Shown here: in pieces, positions 6,578-7,527 of the stretch
How positions within the stretch are numbered: position 1 is the stretch's first letter
Layout of the letters: each line of letters begins with the position of its first letter
NCBI GenBank assembly: GCA_903930505.1
Contig: CAIYYQ010000308.1
Span: forward strand, 1 to 7,527
Length of the DNA stretch: 7,527 bases
Reading direction: 5' to 3'
DNA from: Methanobacteriota archaeon
GTDB lineage: Archaea; Thermoplasmatota; E2; DHVEG-1
Made by a program: the position numbers and the translations under genes
The notes under the pieces: generated by a model
Seen by the model: the letters and a program-made list of their open reading frames with translations, nothing else
Told to the model about the DNA's origin: nothing
Database searches by the model: none

Positions 6578-6605
6578 ACCCCTGAAAATATAACCATCTA
6601 GAAGA

Positions 6606-7527
6606 ATGCTTGCGAAAACAGATCCTTTTAACCCTTGGGCACTGGATGATGAAGGTGAACATCCTAAAAGCTCCATGGAATGGTGGTGTGCAGAAGCATT
6701 TTTCAGCTCAAATTTTGATAAAAAAAAATGGAGTGTGAAAGCTGATTTCATGCAATGGTGCGCAAAAACTGGTGTTCACGGATCTATGTATAATCTGCGA
6801 TTGTTTGATTTTCAAACCGGCAAACACTACATCTACGATGAAAGAGATGAAACACAAAAATTACACATAACAAACAACCCGTTTTCTGCCATGTTTCAAG
6901 ATTCATTTTTTCAAGGAGCCTTTCCAACATATACGATTCATTGTGTTGATCAAAAAAACGATATTGCTTTAGATTTATCATACAATTCTTCTTCGTATCC
7001 TCATTGGGTTGCTCAGGATATCACAGGAGGATTTCTGCCCGCGGGATTGGGCTTTTACAGATATGGTTTCATCCCAAAAAATATTCTCACAGGAAATCTT
7101 CGCATTCACGATACAACCACCAAGATCACTGGGCAAGGATACATTGAACATGTGTATGGTGATTTCTCATATCATAAACTTGGCGCAGAACAAGCTGGCT
7201 TACACAAAACATTTTCTACATACAGTAAACTTATTGGATGGTGGATGAAAAACCATGCGTTTCATATCCCTGAAAAAATAACTCTTAGTACTAGCAACAA
7301 CCCACTAGGATACGACTGGATGTGGGGACTTCTTGACAACGGATGGACGCTGTTTTATGGAAATATCCTTTTCTGGATTATGCAAGGACCAATCGCAGGA
7401 TCACTAATATTTTCCAAAGATGGAAAAACATTCACGGAGTTCTGCAACGTTTCTTTCCGCTATACCAGCATGCGACACGCAAAAGAATTTAACGTACTGT
7501 ACCCAACAGGAATAGAGATGACTGCAA
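6606..7527 (+). CDS. CrtC/AttH-like lipocalin-type protein (carotenoid 1,2-hydratase-like), N-terminal part
   Basis: The frame is open from the ATG at 6606 to the last base, giving 307 residues without a stop; the C-terminus is outside the window. After a short N-terminal lead, SSMEWWCAE (22-30) matches the Trp-rich opening of CrtC/AttH-type beta-barrel proteins (usually xEWWYF). It is followed by beta strands such as SMYNLRLFDF (60-69), then GNLRI (163-167) and ITGQGYIEHVYGD (174-186), equivalent to the VxGxGYxDHxWG signature in which CrtC has its key acidic and His residues; here the pair is E181-H182. Then come Trp-rich strands (YDWMWGLLDNGWTLFYG, 236-252). CrtC adds water to the end of carotenoid chains; AttH-like proteins are broader and mostly uncharacterised. 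No signal peptide is visible. The gene is divergent from the UbiA operon, a prenyl-chain enzyme, which makes an isoprenoid substrate attractive but unproven. A run of nine A (6720-6728) encodes three lysines. Confidence 0.7.
   Translation, partial: MLAKTDPFNPWALDDEGEHPKSSMEWWCAEAFFSSNFDKKKWSVKADFMQWCAKTGVHGSMYNLRLFDFQTGKHYIYDERDETQKLHITNNPFSAMFQDSFFQGAFPTYTIHCVDQKNDIALDLSYNSSSYPHWVAQDITGGFLPAGLGFYRYGFIPKNILTGNLRIHDTTTKITGQGYIEHVYGDFSYHKLGAEQAGLHKTFSTYSKLIGWWMKNHAFHIPEKITLSTSNNPLGYDWMWGLLDNGWTLFYGNILFWIMQGPIAGSLIFSKDGKTFTEFCNVSFRYTSMRHAKEFNVLYPTGIEMTA

Overview
The window looks like a compact stretch of an archaeal chromosome, probably euryarchaeal and possibly Thermoplasmata-like. This assignment is an inference. 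It rests on TATA-like boxes 30-40 bases ahead of start codons, very short or absent leaders with no Shine-Dalgarno sequence on most promoter-proximal genes, a clear Shine-Dalgarno only on the internal operon gene, and a UbiA protein of the type archaea use for membrane lipids. No rRNA, tRNA, CRISPR, transposase or phage gene is visible.

Seven protein genes fill almost all of the window. From left to right they are: the C-terminal part of a phenylacetate-CoA-ligase-type adenylating enzyme (1-918, +, cut by the left edge); a small SAM methyltransferase with a nicotianamine-synthase-like motif I (923-1564, -); a second, divergent PaaK/CapK-type adenylating enzyme (1631-2953, -); a B12-binding-domain radical SAM enzyme (3086-4480, +); a ketopantoate-reductase-family dehydrogenase (4487-5485, -); a UbiA prenyltransferase (5482-6486, -, possibly starting at 6561); and the N-terminal part of a CrtC/AttH-like lipocalin-type protein (6606-7527, +, cut by the right edge). 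The last gene has no stop codon inside the window.

The genes sit in convergent and divergent pairs with very short gaps. The convergent ends are 4 and 6 bases apart, so each transcript must end inside the opposing gene. Two divergent intergenic regions (2954-3085 and 6487-6605) carry the promoters. UbiA and the reductase overlap as ATGA and form a two-gene operon. The methyltransferase lies 66 bases behind the second adenylating enzyme on the same strand. The two share a TTCGAGAATA-centred dyad 9-12 bases ahead of their start codons, which suggests a common regulator.

Taken together the window combines acid activation (two adenylating enzymes), methyl transfer, a B12-type radical reaction, an NADPH-dependent ketone reduction, prenylation and a CrtC-like protein that may act on isoprenoids. 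This could be a small pathway for a prenylated or isoprenoid-derived compound or lipid, but no substrate can be read from the sequence. A chance mixture of housekeeping and accessory genes is also possible.
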